In this document: one piece after another, positions 1 to 8,371 of the stretch
Layout: each line of letters opens with the position of its first letter
Numbering within the stretch: the stretch's first letter is position 1
From: an uncultured Halioglobus sp.
GTDB lineage: Bacteria; Pseudomonadota; Gammaproteobacteria; Pseudomonadales; Halieaceae
Direction of reading: 5' to 3'
NCBI GenBank assembly: GCA_905480565.1
Contig: CAJQQW010000164.1
Location: 1 to 11,326, forward strand
Length of the DNA: 11,326 nucleotides
Program-made: the position numbers and the translations under genes
Notes under the pieces: model-generated
Database searches by the model: none
Told to the model about the DNA's origin: nothing
The model's input: the letters and a program-made list of their open reading frames with translations, nothing else

Positions 1-506
1 ATCCGTGCAATTTCATCAACGATGTTAATGGCGGCATAGTTGGAGAGAAAGCTTTCGTCGTAGGTCCCATTGGGGGAGATGAGAGAAACCAGCAGCAATG
101 GGAACGACAGCCTTTTCTTTACGGTAACGCCCAGACGCTTGACCTCCTCGGGCAATGTCGCCTGAGCTTCTGACACGCGATTTTGCGTGAGCACGTTGGC
201 CATATCGAGATCTGTTCCTACCTCGAAGGACACGTTCAGGCTCATGCGGCCGTCACTGGAGTTTGTGGAGTCCATATAAATCATGTTCTCCACCCCATTG
301 ACTTTTTGCTCGATGGGAGTGGCGACTGACTGCTCGACATTGATGGCGTTGGCGCCGGTATAGGTGGCCGATACATTGACCATCGGGGGTGTGATCTCGG
401 GGTACTGTGCAACGGGCAGTCGACCAAGGGCTACGAGGCCAACGATCACTATGATGATGGCTATAACCATGGCCACGATAGGGCGTCGAACGAAGAACTC
501 AGCCAC
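1..506 (-). CDS. RND (HAE1-type) efflux pump inner-membrane permease, N-terminal part
   Basis: This is the start of a proton-driven, AcrB/MexB-like RND pump subunit; about 168 residues are present and the rest lies beyond position 1. Read on the minus strand it begins with a GTG at 506-504, giving AEFFVRRPIVAMVIAII, the short cytoplasmic lead and first membrane helix (about residues 10-30) of the family. RLPVAQYPEITPP (about 29-41) and a periplasmic porter region with VATPIEQKVNGVENMIYM (about 61-78) follow, as in AcrB. A GGGAG ribosome site (515-519) lies 8 nt before the GTG, inside the end of the adaptor gene; the adaptor stop is only 3 bp away, so the two are co-transcribed and probably translationally coupled. 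No ATG lies at the expected start, so a caller that demands ATG would start at internal Met13 and lose the N-terminus. The substrate cannot be told from this fragment. Confidence 0.95.
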   Translation of the reverse strand, partial: MAEFFVRRPIVAMVIAIIIVIVGLVALGRLPVAQYPEITPPMVNVSATYTGANAINVEQSVATPIEQKVNGVENMIYMDSTNSSDGRMSLNVSFEVGTDLDMANVLTQNRVSEAQATLPEEVKRLGVTVKKRLSFPLLLVSLISPNGTYDESFLSNYAAINIVDEIAR

Positions 507-509
507 GGG

Positions 510-1685
510 CTATGCTCCCGGCTTATCGCTGGCCCCGGGTGTTTCCGGGAATTCCACTAGCCTGGGCTTGACCACTATGCCATCTCCAAGTCTCAACAGG
601 CCCTCGATAGCAACCTCTTCTCCCGCCTGAAGCCCGGAGTTTATTACTGTTAGCTGCCCGACCTGTGGCCCGGGCTCGACCGCACGCATTGTTACCGTGT
701 CATCGGCATTTACGACAAACACGCGGAAATTTCCCTGTAACTCCGACAGTGCCCGTTGCGGTATGAGCAGGGCGTTTTTTCGGTCATCGATAACAATGCG
801 TACTCGGGCAAACTGGCCGGCGATGACAATCGAGTCTGGATTGGGAAAATCAGCTTCCAGTTTAAACGTGCCTGTTTGGGGGTCGATAGAGGCATCGGAG
901 GCAATCACCCGTCCTAACTGCTCGTGTACGCTCCCATCGGCGAGTATCATGGTCACGTCGGGACGTTCTGACTGGTCACGCTCGTCTCTACCCATGCGTC
1001 GTTCCTTGGCCAGCGAACGACTGAGTCGCAAAAAATCGCGCTCATTGATGGAGAAGCGCACGCGTATGGGGTCGGTGAGAGAAACGTAATTCAAAATGAA
1101 AGTATCGGGATTGGAACCCACGACTTCGCCGACCTCTGCTTCGGATATTCCGATGATACCGTCTATCGGCGATTGAATGCGGGTATAACCCAGCTCAATA
1201 TTGGCCAGGTCCAGCTGCGCCTCTGCCGCTTTGACAGAACCTTCAGCGGCGTCTCGCTGTGCAACGGCACCGTCGAGATCCTGCTGGCTGACGGCATTCA
1301 TTTTTGCGAGGGGTTCAATGCGGTCGAGGTCTGCCTTGGCCTTGGCTAATTTAGTGCGCGCCTCTGCCAGACGCCCCTCCGCCTCAACGACCTTGGCCTT
1401 GAATGGAAGAGGGTCAATCGTATAAAGAAGCTGCCCCTGAGCGACCTCACCACCTTCCCTGAAGTTGCGGCTTTCCAGAAAACCTTCGACGCGCGCGCGA
1501 ATCGGGATATCGGTAGATCCGCGGGTCTGCCCAACAAAATCCTGTGTAATAGGTGTATCGCGCTCTACAACTTTGACGACCGCAATCTCCGGTACGGGCG
1601 CCTGTGGGCCGCCCGAGTCGCCGCAGGCCGTCAGCAAAACCGTAAGAACTGCCAGCCAATTGCCCGGCTTAGTGTGATACATCAC
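510..1685 (-). CDS. RND efflux periplasmic adaptor (membrane fusion) lipoprotein
   Basis: This is the AcrA/MexA-like subunit that links the inner-membrane RND pump to an outer-membrane channel. The 391 residues begin with a lipoprotein signal whose lipobox is LLTAC, with Cys21 as the lipidated residue. Then come the first half of the lipoyl-like domain (about 60-95), a charged Ala/Glu/Lys/Arg-rich alpha-hairpin (about 97-165), the second lipoyl half (TRIQSPIDGIIG, about 168-179), the beta-barrel region (about 205-300, with GQFARVRIVI) and the membrane-proximal domain (about 305-375). Order and length are normal for the family. Two starts sit side by side: GTG at 1685 and ATG at 1682. An AGGAG (1696-1700) lies 10 nt from the GTG and 13 nt from the ATG, slightly favouring GTG. 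No outer-membrane channel gene or adjacent regulator is visible; a channel could lie beyond the left edge. Confidence 0.96.
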   Translation of the reverse strand: MMYHTKPGNWLAVLTVLLTACGDSGGPQAPVPEIAVVKVVERDTPITQDFVGQTRGSTDIPIRARVEGFLESRNFREGGEVAQGQLLYTIDPLPFKAKVVEAEGRLAEARTKLAKAKADLDRIEPLAKMNAVSQQDLDGAVAQRDAAEGSVKAAEAQLDLANIELGYTRIQSPIDGIIGISEAEVGEVVGSNPDTFILNYVSLTDPIRVRFSINERDFLRLSRSLAKERRMGRDERDQSERPDVTMILADGSVHEQLGRVIASDASIDPQTGTFKLEADFPNPDSIVIAGQFARVRIVIDDRKNALLIPQRALSELQGNFRVFVVNADDTVTMRAVEPGPQVGQLTVINSGLQAGEEVAIEGLLRLGDGIVVKPRLVEFPETPGASDKPGA

Positions 1686-1787
1686 GGATGGAAATCTCCT
1701 AGTCTGAACGCCGCTGTTTAGCTTGTAGCGGATCGCTGCAATAAAGAATGAAAGTTATCACGCCTTTCGTGTCTGCACTAGGCGTAC

Positions 1788-1822
1788 TGTCAATGTAGTG
1801 GCTATGAAGTCTCACTTCATTG
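1788..1822. promoter_or_regulatory. Candidate operator array upstream of the RND pair
   Basis: In the 176-bp gap before the adaptor there is a perfect inverted repeat, ATGAAGT-CTC-ACTTCAT (1804-1820). A related half-site, CAATGTAGTG (1791-1800), also pairs with CACTTCATTG (1813-1822) with one mismatch. Taking CAATGAAGTG as the half-site, the block holds copies at 1791-1800 (9/10), 1802-1811 (8/10) and, inverted, 1813-1822 (10/10). The two direct copies are 11 bp apart, about one helical turn. A minus-strand TTGACA (1793-1788) overlaps the left copy, but no good -10 hexamer follows at 16-18 bp, so the promoter itself is not established. Binding by a regulator is inference from symmetry and place. 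Confidence 0.45.
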
Positions 1823-1861
1823 CGCTCCAGAGGCGTGTTTTCCATGATTTATCGAAAGGTG

Positions 1862-3349
1862 TCAGCGGCAAACAAGATCGAAGCCTGAGTCGTGGGGCGA
1901 AAACACCAGATGCTGATTAATACAGGCTGGCGTATCGCCGACGGAATGACTGACAAAAATGATTCTGGTATCGCTGTGTTGTGCAATATGATCAATGGCG
2001 CTCAACATAAGCGTGCGATGATGGCCGTCCAGGCCGAGCGTAGGTTCGTCCAGCAACAGGATGAGCGGTGATTTCACCATGGCGCGGGCGAGGAGCACCA
2101 TGCGCTGCAGGCCGAACGACAAGGTATCGAAACCCTGTTCTGAAAAATGCCCCAAGCCCAACGCTCGCAGCCACTCCATTGCCAGCTTGCGCTGCTTGTC
2201 TCCCCACTCATCGTACAGGCCTACCGTATCAAAAAACCCAGAGACAACCACCTCCACTACGCGCATTGTCCTGGCGAAGTTCAGCTGTAAGTGAGTATCT
2301 ACCTGTCCGAATTTTTGCTTTATTTCCCAGACGCTTTCTCCGCTGCCGCGCTTCCTGCCGAACAGGGTAATATTCTGACCATACGCTTTATGGTTGGCGC
2401 CGGTTATCAAGCTTAACAAGGTGGTTTTTCCGCAGCCGTTGGGCCCAGCTATGCAGCAATGGTCGTCCCGCGCCATTGTCCAGTTGATTCGGTCCAGAAC
2501 GGTGAGGTTGCCATAGCGCACAGTGACATCCCTCAATTCGAGCAGCGGCGCATTGTCAGGGATGGAATACTCACGCGGCGCGGGACTTGGCAAGTCCGCG
2601 AATGACCCCGCAGGTGGAGACATCAGCGCTATAACTGGACTGCTCTCGATCACCTCCTGGCGTGGTCCCTGCGCGAAGACTTTACCCTGGTCCAACACCA
2701 GGACATGGGAGGCCCCCTCTGGAATATCCTCAAGCTGGCGACAGAGGACCAGCAAGTGCATACTCGAGTGCAATAGCTCATCCATGACAAGGCGCATCTC
2801 GGCCTGACTTGCGCAATCCAGTCCATCCAATGGGCTGTCCAGCACCAGTAGGGCCGGGTCATGCAAAATGGCGCTGACCAGCAGCGCCTTGCGCATTTCA
2901 CCCGTAGAAATATAGCGCAGCCCTCGGTCGAGGAAGTGTGTCATACGCAGTCGCTCTGCCCAGGTGTCGAGGCGGTTGTCGGAGGCCGCGCCTGCGAGTA
3001 TTAATGCGCGAACCGATGTGCCGGGGTCGTTGGCTGTAGGCCGGAACTCCGAGTCGTCGAGTTTGCGATCCCTTTCGCAGAGGGCCCTTGCCTGCTCAAA
3101 GCAAACATAGGCGACACCCTGTTTCCCCAAAGTGGCCGCGCGGTGCACCGAGCCAGAAAAATGCGCCTCGAGGTCGCATATGATTCGCGCCAGGCTGGTC
3201 TTGCCGGCGCCGTTAGGCCCGAGCAGGGCCCACTGCTGTCCTTTTTGCAGGGCCCAGCTGACACTCCTGAGGGCGGGTTGGGCACGGTACACGAGGCTAA
3301 CATCCTGTAATGTGAGCAGGTCGCCATGGTTCAAATTTTTACTCGTCAT
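1862..3349 (-). CDS. modF: ModF-like protein with two fused ABC ATPase domains
   Basis: Two ATP-binding-cassette domains are fused with no membrane segment. E. coli ModF, also called photorepair protein PhrA, has this build and a similar length (about 490); its molybdate-linked role is little understood. Domain 1: Walker A GPNGAGKT (44-51), signature STGEMRK (148-154), Walker B region LLVLDSPLDGLD (167-178). Domain 2: Walker A GPNGCGKT (302-309), LSFGLQ (410-415), LLLDEPTLGLD (431-441), switch His468. ITLFGRKRGSGESVWEIK (327-344) closely matches E. coli ModF as I remember it. Domain 1 has Ser172 in place of the catalytic Glu and CRQ where a switch His is expected, so probably only domain 2 hydrolyses ATP normally. 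The frame is open upstream to a TTG at 3433; I chose the ATG at 3349 because it gives 495 residues and starts just before the domain. No modABC genes are nearby. Confidence 0.88.
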   Translation of the reverse strand: MTSKNLNHGDLLTLQDVSLVYRAQPALRSVSWALQKGQQWALLGPNGAGKTSLARIICDLEAHFSGSVHRAATLGKQGVAYVCFEQARALCERDRKLDDSEFRPTANDPGTSVRALILAGAASDNRLDTWAERLRMTHFLDRGLRYISTGEMRKALLVSAILHDPALLVLDSPLDGLDCASQAEMRLVMDELLHSSMHLLVLCRQLEDIPEGASHVLVLDQGKVFAQGPRQEVIESSPVIALMSPPAGSFADLPSPAPREYSIPDNAPLLELRDVTVRYGNLTVLDRINWTMARDDHCCIAGPNGCGKTTLLSLITGANHKAYGQNITLFGRKRGSGESVWEIKQKFGQVDTHLQLNFARTMRVVEVVVSGFFDTVGLYDEWGDKQRKLAMEWLRALGLGHFSEQGFDTLSFGLQRMVLLARAMVKSPLILLLDEPTLGLDGHHRTLMLSAIDHIAQHSDTRIIFVSHSVGDTPACINQHLVFSPHDSGFDLVCR

Positions 3350-3475
3350 TATTTCCACGCTCAAAATGCATGTGTTAGTTTGTGTCCCGGTCGGTCTGCA
3401 GATCACGGTGTAGTGACGTCTTATGTCCGGCAAACAAGAGACGCCAAACCCTCAACAATTGTATAAGAGCTCCCA
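3350..3475. promoter_or_regulatory. Divergent promoter region between modF-like and Nudix genes
   Basis: This 126-bp gap separates two divergent genes and must hold both promoters if each is transcribed on its own. For the minus strand a weak pair is visible: TTGGCG (3447-3442), 16-bp spacer, CATAAG (3425-3420), each 4/6 to consensus. For the plus strand a TATAAG (3462-3467) lies only 8 bp before the Nudix start; if used as a -10 the transcript would be nearly leaderless, but no matching -35 is seen. All of these are weak assignments. Confidence 0.3.
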
Positions 3476-4105
3476 TTGTCGGTAACTCCCTTGCATTTAA
3501 TCGAAACACGGCTCGGTCGTCATCGTCCGGGGAAAAAGTTGCTGCGGCGATTCATGAAGCGCTCCGCGGTGGCCATGATACTGCAAGTTCACGATGATGA
3601 GCCTCATATTCTGATGATCAAGCGAGCGGAGCGGGAGGGTGATCCCTGGTCAGGGCATATGGCCTTCCCCGGTGGGCGAATGGATGCAGTGGACCGCAAC
3701 GGGTTCGCTGTCGCAGTGCGAGAAACAGGCGAAGAGATTGGTCTGCATCTCGGTGAGCGCGACCGGTGCATTGGTCGCCTGTCAGAGCTCAATGCGAGAC
3801 CGCACAGAGGCACCTTTGGCATGGCGGTAAGCCCGTTTGTGTTTCGGTTGGAGCGCGAGGCCGCCTTGTCGCTCAATGACGAGGTAGACGAGGTGATCTG
3901 GGTGCCATTCTCATTTTTGACGAACGAAAACAACCGGGAGGAAATGCTCTGGCAGTATAAGGGCGCTGAGATCCCCGTACCCTGTTATCACTACGAAGGG
4001 CGCTGTATCTGGGGGTTATCTCTTATGATGCTGGGAGAGCTGCTTGATATCGCAGGAAACAGACGGCTCGATCGCTCGCGTTGGCGGGTGCGCTCGCGAC
4101 GATAA
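3476..4105 (+). CDS. Nudix hydrolase, CoA pyrophosphatase (NudL/YeaB)-like
   Basis: A Nudix-fold enzyme expected to split a nucleoside diphosphate linked to another group, using Mg or Mn. The Nudix core is GGRMDAVD followed by VRETGEEIGL: GG at 66-67 and RExxEExG at 82-89, with Glu83, Glu86 and Glu87 as the likely metal ligands. The stretch LMIKRAEREGDPWSGHMAFPGG (47-67) resembles the extra motif before the Nudix box in the NudL-type CoA pyrophosphatases, which suggests CoA or acyl-CoA as substrate; that is inference. At 209 residues it is slightly longer than E. coli NudL, with a basic, Arg-rich tail. The start is a TTG (3476), the only start codon between an in-frame TAA at 3464 and the family's N-terminal LGRHRPG segment; a TTG at 3491 is also possible, while the ATG at 3554 would cut into the domain. 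It stands alone and converges on the next gene with 5 bp between stops. Confidence 0.9.
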   Translation: MSVTPLHLIETRLGRHRPGKKLLRRFMKRSAVAMILQVHDDEPHILMIKRAEREGDPWSGHMAFPGGRMDAVDRNGFAVAVRETGEEIGLHLGERDRCIGRLSELNARPHRGTFGMAVSPFVFRLEREAALSLNDEVDEVIWVPFSFLTNENNREEMLWQYKGAEIPVPCYHYEGRCIWGLSLMMLGELLDIAGNRRLDRSRWRVRSRR

Positions 4106-4110
4106 CCGCG

Positions 4111-5307
4111 TCAGATGCGTGTGACGGGTGCCCGGGCGGGTGTCGGTACGTCGGATGGCTCCAGGCTGGACAGTGCGATAGGGATACCCCGTTTCTTGGC
4201 CAGGTACATTGCCCGGTCTGCTTTTTCTTCCAGTTCCTGTTTCTGTCGCCCGTCCAGCGGGAATATCGCTACGCCAATGCTGACACTGAAGGTCAATATT
4301 TGCTGCCGTACATGCAATGGCTGCTCAATCGCGTGGGATACTTTGTGCGCGATGCGGGTGATTTCCTCGGTGGACTGCAAGTCTTCCAGTACGACGACGA
4401 ATTCGTCCCCACCCAGACGGGCGACAAGATCTGTTTCTCGCAGGCTGCTTTGCAGGCGTTGCGCCACTGTGACCAGCAACTTGTCGCCGGCGCCGTGGCC
4501 GTGAGAGTCATTGATTTTTTTAAAGCCATTGAGATCAAGTAGCATAATGCCAACCAGGTTGTTGTTGTCTACCGCGCGGTGCAGAGCATAGCCGACACGT
4601 TCGTCGTAGAAACGGCGGTTGGGCAGGCGAGTCAATTGGTCATGTGACGACAGGTGCTCCAGCTCGGCATTAGTGGCCTGCAGGTCCTTGCGCAGTGCCT
4701 TGTTCATCTCGGCGTAAATCAGAATGATGCTGACAATGGATAGCGACATGGCAGCGTAGGCCAGCAACATCGCCAGCGAGTAATTGTGCGAATCGATAAT
4801 TTGCAGTGGCTGTATACCATTGCGTTGCGCCTGGAACATGCCGATCCAGAAAGCAAGTACCAGACTGCTCCAGGCCAGGCAGAGTGGAACGCTCCCGACA
4901 ATGCCGGCCATGGCGGGGATCAGTAGCAGCATAGGAAAGGTGGGTGAGCCTGTTCCGCCCAAAACGAAGCAGGCGAGGGCAAAGGCGCCACCATAGACCA
5001 GCAGCATGATGTTCAACGCAGAAATGCGGTCGCCACGCAAGCGCAGTAGCATCATGCTCGACAACACGCCGCCTATTGTGGCGATAAAAAGACCATTCGC
5101 GGCGATTTTTCCCTGTGCGCTCAGAGGGATTAACAGGGGTACGATAGCGATGAAAAGAAGAACCAGTAATAGCAGGAAGGCGCTGGTCATGACCAAAATG
5201 CGCTGCCGGTGGTGCTCCTCGTCGGCTCCGTCATAGACCGACCGCCCGGTGCACAGGTAAAACCACCCGTTGCGTGCCTTACGAAGCTGGACGAGCAATG
5301 GAAACAT
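4111..5307 (-). CDS. Membrane-bound diguanylate cyclase (GGDEF protein)
   Basis: This enzyme makes the second messenger cyclic di-GMP from two GTP at the inner membrane. The 398 residues comprise a basic cytoplasmic lead (1-37), about six hydrophobic helices (roughly 38-62, 69-90, 96-117, 123-140, 142-160, 176-199), a short linker helix (200-220) and a GGDEF domain (about 222-385). The domain has an intact GGDEF (299-303), the metal-site Asp258 in LLDLNGFKKIND, and an RxxD inhibitory site (Arg290-Asp293) at the canonical distance, so it should be active and feedback-inhibited. There is no PAS, HAMP, response-receiver or EAL domain. The membrane part is presumably the sensor, but I do not recognise a named sensor family or its ligand. 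The start is an ATG with no strong ribosome site (GAGAATAAG just upstream). It is a single gene with its own promoter. Confidence 0.95.
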   Translation of the reverse strand: MFPLLVQLRKARNGWFYLCTGRSVYDGADEEHHRQRILVMTSAFLLLLVLLFIAIVPLLIPLSAQGKIAANGLFIATIGGVLSSMMLLRLRGDRISALNIMLLVYGGAFALACFVLGGTGSPTFPMLLLIPAMAGIVGSVPLCLAWSSLVLAFWIGMFQAQRNGIQPLQIIDSHNYSLAMLLAYAAMSLSIVSIILIYAEMNKALRKDLQATNAELEHLSSHDQLTRLPNRRFYDERVGYALHRAVDNNNLVGIMLLDLNGFKKINDSHGHGAGDKLLVTVAQRLQSSLRETDLVARLGGDEFVVVLEDLQSTEEITRIAHKVSHAIEQPLHVRQQILTFSVSIGVAIFPLDGRQKQELEEKADRAMYLAKKRGIPIALSSLEPSDVPTPARAPVTRI

Positions 5308-5339
5308 GATCTTATTCTCGTTATGGTTTTTCTACGTAA

Positions 5340-5369
5340 GTTATAACGCAGCCGGAGGGTGATTGTCAG
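5340..5369 (-). promoter_or_regulatory. Sigma-70-type promoter of the diguanylate cyclase gene
   Basis: Read on the minus strand, CTGACA (5369-5364, 5/6 to TTGACA), an 18-bp spacer and TATAAC (5345-5340, 5/6 to TATAAT) lie in the 88-bp gap. Transcription would start near 5333 and give a leader of about 25 nt before the ATG at 5307. This is the best promoter match in the window. It lies just after the stop of the last gene of the heme cluster, so that cluster could also read through into the cyclase gene. Confidence 0.6.
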
Positions 5370-5395
5370 AAAACGGGCCGCTCCGAATTGCGGTA

Positions 5396-6001
5396 TTACT
5401 TCTCGTTTCTTATAAATGAACGCGTATCAAGCATCAATTCCCGCAGCTTTGGATCGATTGCGCTGGCCTGCTCAAGCGAAGCGCGTGCAAGGTCACCTTG
5501 AACATAGTCGGCAACCAGGTCAAGCAAAACGGGTGTCATCGGAGGCTGATAGTCCCAACGGGGTCCGTCTACAAGATTGCCCGTGACCCGGTCACCCCGG
5601 TTGCGCAACCAGTAGCCGCCGCAACTGGAGAGACTGTAGTCCCCCACACGGCCGTAGCTTACATTGGGTGTGCCGGGGTTGAACCCTCCCGGTATTGCTT
5701 CCGTTATGCGGTGCAATGCCATGACCCAGTCGCTTTCCAGTGGGAACAATGTTGGTTCGGGCCGGCAGTAGTCCGCCGTTTTGAGCCACACGCGAATCGT
5801 CTCATGGTGCGCCTCCCCGCGCAGTAACCGTAAAATGCGCAGGTCAATCGAGTTACCTGCGGCGGCGACCACGCGGCCACTGACCACCAAATCTGTACCG
5901 GCCTGCACATCGCTGAAAGAACCTTGCCAGAGGCAATCGCATTCCGCGTGGCTTTGCTGTGCGCACAGCAACAGGATGCAGATTGTCGGTAAAAGGCGCA
6001 C
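5396..6001 (-). CDS. Secreted cysteine-containing protein of unknown function, downstream of hemB
   Basis: I do not recognise a characterised family with certainty. The 201-residue product starts with a classical signal peptide: a short basic end, the hydrophobic core LLPTICILLLCAQQ, and likely cleavage SHA|E after residue 19. The mature protein therefore begins ECDC. It has four cysteines (21, 23, 79, 127), enough for two disulfides, and a region with strand-like alternation (FSDVQAGTDLVVSGRVV, about 29-45). A CxC at the mature N-terminus followed by such a region recalls the netrin/TIMP-like (NTR, OB-fold) proteins, but this is only a pattern resemblance. It has none of the HemB motifs despite its position. 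The start is a GTG 8 bp after the hemB stop with no clear ribosome site, which points to translational coupling; no ATG is available before the signal peptide core. It is probably the last gene of the hemL-hemB transcript. Confidence 0.8.
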   Translation of the reverse strand: MRLLPTICILLLCAQQSHAECDCLWQGSFSDVQAGTDLVVSGRVVAAAGNSIDLRILRLLRGEAHHETIRVWLKTADYCRPEPTLFPLESDWVMALHRITEAIPGGFNPGTPNVSYGRVGDYSLSSCGGYWLRNRGDRVTGNLVDGPRWDYQPPMTPVLLDLVADYVQGDLARASLEQASAIDPKLRELMLDTRSFIRNEK

Positions 6002-6009
6002 AGCCGGTT

Positions 6010-7020
<1,011 letters not shown>

Positions 7021-7031
7021 CTACTCCTTGA

Positions 7032-8312
7032 TCATAGGCTTGCAAAAGCAGTATGTGCTGCCGCCACTGTTTCGGCAATATCTGCATCCGAGTGCGCGGC
7101 GGAGAGAAAGCCCGCCTCGTAAGCCGCCGGAGCCAGGTATATACCGTGATCGAGCATGACGTGGAAAAATCGGTTGAAGGCATCCGTATCGCATGCCATG
7201 ACCTGTTCGTAGTTTGTCACAGAGTCGGCATCGGTGAAGAAACCGCCAAACATGGTGCCGGCATGGTTAGTGGTGAAGGGCACACCGGCACTGTCCGCTG
7301 CGCTCTGCAGGCCTTCGGTCAGTTCGCTGGTGCGCTTGAAAACAGGTTCGTAGAAGCCCTCTTGCGAAATAATATCCAGCGTTGCGAGCCCTGCAGTCAT
7401 TGCGATGGGGTTGCCTGACAACGTGCCTGCCTGATAGACAGGGCCGAGGGGTGCAATTTGCTCCATGATGTCGCGTTTACCCCCGAACGCCCCCACGGGC
7501 ATGCCGCCGCCGATCACCTTCCCGAGCGTGGTGAGGTCCGGCTCTATACCGTAGAAACCCTGTGCTCCGTGAAGTCCAAAGCGGAAGCCTGTCATGACCT
7601 CGTCCAGTATTAGCAGCGCCCCCCCCCGGGTGCACTCTTCGCGCAGAGCCTGAAGAAATCCCGGAGCAGGCGGGATGCAGTTCATATTACCCGTGACGGG
7701 CTCCACAATGACACAGGCGATCTTGTCGCCGTGTTCGGCGAACGCCTGGCGCACACCCTCGATATCGTTATAGGTAAGTGTCATGGTGTGATCAGCCAGC
7801 GCCGCGGGTACTCCGGGAGAACTTGGCACACCCAGTGTTAGTGCGCCGGAGCCCGCTTTGACCAGCAGGGAGTCAGAGTGCCCGTGATAGCAGCCCTCAA
7901 ACTTTACGATGGTGTCGCGTTTGGTATAACCACGTGCGAGGCGGATTGCGCTCATGGTGGCTTCTGTCCCGGAGTTGACCATACGCACCAGATCCATACC
8001 CGGAAGAGCATTACAAATTCGCTCCGCCAGCTCTATTTCCAGTTCCGTGGGCGCGCCGAAGCTGAGGCCCTTTTCGCATTGGCGTTGCACTGCCTCGCGC
8101 ACGGTGGGGTGATTATGTCCCATGAGCATTGGGCCCCAGGACAGAACATAATCGATATAGCGTTTGCCTTCGCAGTCGTAAATATAGGAGCCTTCACTGC
8201 GCTCGATAAAAACAGGTGTACCCCCGACCGCCTTGAATGCGCGCACTGGAGAATTGACCCCGCCGGGGATGGACGCCATGGCCCGTTCAAATAATTGTTT
8301 TGATGATCTCAT
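7032..8312 (-). CDS. hemL: Glutamate-1-semialdehyde 2,1-aminomutase
   Basis: PLP enzyme that converts glutamate-1-semialdehyde to 5-aminolevulinate, the committed precursor in the C5 route of heme synthesis. The 426 residues match the family length and start ([12 protein letters not shown] at 15-26). NSGTEA (113-118) is the cofactor-phosphate loop, [11 protein letters not shown] (234-244) holds Asp237 that contacts the pyridine nitrogen, and Lys265 in [17 protein letters not shown] is the Schiff-base lysine. The ATG at 8312 is preceded by only a weak ribosome site. It lies 93 bp after hemJ and may have its own promoter there. A run of nine G on its coding strand (7627-7619) falls in the codons for Arg229-Gly-Gly-Ala; the frame is intact with nine. 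Confidence 0.98.
   Translation of the reverse strand: MRSSKQLFERAMASIPGGVNSPVRAFKAVGGTPVFIERSEGSYIYDCEGKRYIDYVLSWGPMLMGHNHPTVREAVQRQCEKGLSFGAPTELEIELAERICNALPGMDLVRMVNSGTEATMSAIRLARGYTKRDTIVKFEGCYHGHSDSLLVKAGSGALTLGVPSSPGVPAALADHTMTLTYNDIEGVRQAFAEHGDKIACVIVEPVTGNMNCIPPAPGFLQALREECTRGGALLILDEVMTGFRFGLHGAQGFYGIEPDLTTLGKVIGGGMPVGAFGGKRDIMEQIAPLGPVYQAGTLSGNPIAMTAGLATLDIISQEGFYEPVFKRTSELTEGLQSAADSAGVPFTTNHAGTMFGGFFTDADSVTNYEQVMACDTDAFNRFFHVMLDHGIYLAPAAYEAGFLSAAHSDADIAETVAAAHTAFASL
7619..7627. repeat. Nine-base C/G homopolymer inside hemL
   Basis: Nine consecutive C on the plus strand (G on the coding strand) lie within the hemL frame, followed directly by GGG on the plus strand. Gain or loss of one base would truncate HemL. 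As read, the frame is open and the protein matches the family on both sides, so the count of nine is consistent. Confidence 0.9.
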
Positions 8313-8371
8313 TGGAGTCTGGCCCTGATTGTAGATTTTTGCCGGGGTTTGCTGATCGATATGAGGGTTGA

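Noticed and set aside
3350..3433. 28-residue N-terminal extension of the ModF-like protein from a TTG at 3433
   Set aside because: The extension is not part of the domain, its start is TTG, and the ATG at 3349 gives the usual family length.
4081..4542. 153-codon plus-strand frame overlapping the end of the Nudix gene and the cyclase
   Set aside because: It is antisense to the conserved GGDEF domain and has no family features.
5370..5395. Possible terminator hairpin after the secreted-protein gene (CCGC...GCGG followed by TTTT)
   Set aside because: The stem is only 4 bp with an 8-nt loop and an interrupted T run; too weak to call.
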